Shown piece after piece: positions 20,969-21,276 of a stretch of 21,276 bases of DNA. Location: contig JBBEAZ010000027.1 of NCBI GenBank assembly GCA_040882565.1, positions 1-21,276 on the forward strand, written 5' to 3'. A program made the translations under genes and the position numbers. This DNA comes from CF-162 sp040882565. GTDB lineage: Bacteria; Chloroflexota; Dehalococcoidia; SM23-28-2; RBG-16-64-32. Numbering within the stretch: the first letter of the stretch is position 1; every line of letters begins with the position of its first letter. The notes under the pieces were generated by a model that was given only the letters and a program-made list of their open reading frames with translations, was not told the origin of the DNA and did not search any database.

Positions 20969-21276
20969 GGACATTTCGACCCGGCGCATCAATTCTTCAA
21001 CAGAGTAGTCGCCCGGCTTACGGCCAAGGCGCGCGGCCTCGGCGGCGGCCATCTGCACCATGCGGTTGAACGGCGTCGGGACGCCATGCAGCGCGCCTAG
21101 CAGCACGATCTCGCCGTTCAGGTAGTCCGTCTCGAGGCCGCTGCCGCGCGTCAGGCTCTGCCAGGTGGAGCCGCCGCCGCGATTGCCCTCCCCGGGCACC
21201 TCCTTCAGCGTCGGTCCTTTCGCGCGCTCCGCGAACTCGTCGCCCTGCGCGTAGTCGACGCCGGCTGCCTCATAGA
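20966..21276 (-). CDS. Ketopantoate reductase (2-dehydropantoate 2-reductase), C-terminal part
   Basis: The frame is open to the window edge on the - strand, so the N-terminus (NADPH-binding domain) is outside. What is present is the C-terminal helical ApbA_C domain: a Lys/Glu-containing entry helix (FAERAKGPTLKEV), GGGSTWQSLTRGSGLETDYL, NGEIVLLGALHGVPTPFNRM and QMAAAEAARLG. The STWQSLxRG-xxxETDxLNG pattern and HGVPTPFN are characteristic. In pantothenate synthesis the enzyme reduces ketopantoate; close paralogues act on other 2-oxo acids. A GTG at 21199 is not the true start because homology continues upstream of it. The stop lies in the shared hairpin. Confidence 0.87.
   Translation of the reverse strand, partial: YEAAGVDYAQGDEFAERAKGPTLKEVPGEGNRGGGSTWQSLTRGSGLETDYLNGEIVLLGALHGVPTPFNRMVQMAAAEAARLGRKPGDYSVEELMRRVEMS

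Overview
The window is a GC-rich bacterial chromosome segment. The tetrapyrrole operon (hemA-hemC-cobA/hemD-hemB), a DevS/DevR-type two-component pair, ABC1/UbiB and MMPL proteins and many short GC-rich palindromes fit Chloroflexota (perhaps Dehalococcoidia-like), but an actinobacterial-type genome cannot be excluded. No rRNA, tRNA, CRISPR array, transposase or phage gene was found.

Region 1 (1-5245, + strand) is a heme/siroheme operon: 5'-truncated glutamyl-tRNA reductase, porphobilinogen deaminase, a SUMT/uroporphyrinogen-III synthase fusion, an AT-richer unknown gene broken by one frameshift, and 5-aminolevulinate dehydratase. The reductase lacks the expected catalytic Cys and a conserved His. 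The SUMT domain carries a palindromic element inserted in frame; two more copies of the element lie between genes near 16.1 and 18.0 kb.

Region 2 (5602-8316, - strand) holds an acyl-CoA dehydrogenase, whose promoter has a perfect palindrome between the -35 and -10, and an ABC1/UbiB kinase-like gene.

Region 3 (8630-13714) is the most interesting part. It holds a DevS-like histidine kinase, a DevR-like response regulator, a stand-alone receiver protein, a HemG-like flavodoxin, a 35-residue membrane peptide not previously obvious as a gene, a two-TM protein with a large extracytoplasmic domain, a five-cysteine protein and a cupin. Four promoters in this island share one layout: two 14-bp boxes of the form GGGCC-N4-GGCCC, exactly 23 bp apart, followed after 23-24 bp by a -10 hexamer. 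The boxes have the same 5-4-5 geometry as the mycobacterial DosR/DevR box. I infer a compact, self-encoded DosR-like (hypoxia, redox or dormancy) regulon.

Region 4 (13749-20162, - strand) carries an MMPL transporter, an ABC exporter pair, a GNAT acetyltransferase, a DUF2007-like protein, a LON-domain protein and a small four-TM protein. The last 24 codons and stop of the LON gene are repeated beyond the four-TM gene with 12 silent changes and no amino-acid change, which points to insertion of that gene by recombination at the 3' end of the LON gene.

Region 5 (20558-21276) has a RidA-family gene convergent with a partial ketopantoate reductase. Both stop codons lie inside one perfect 12-bp hairpin.
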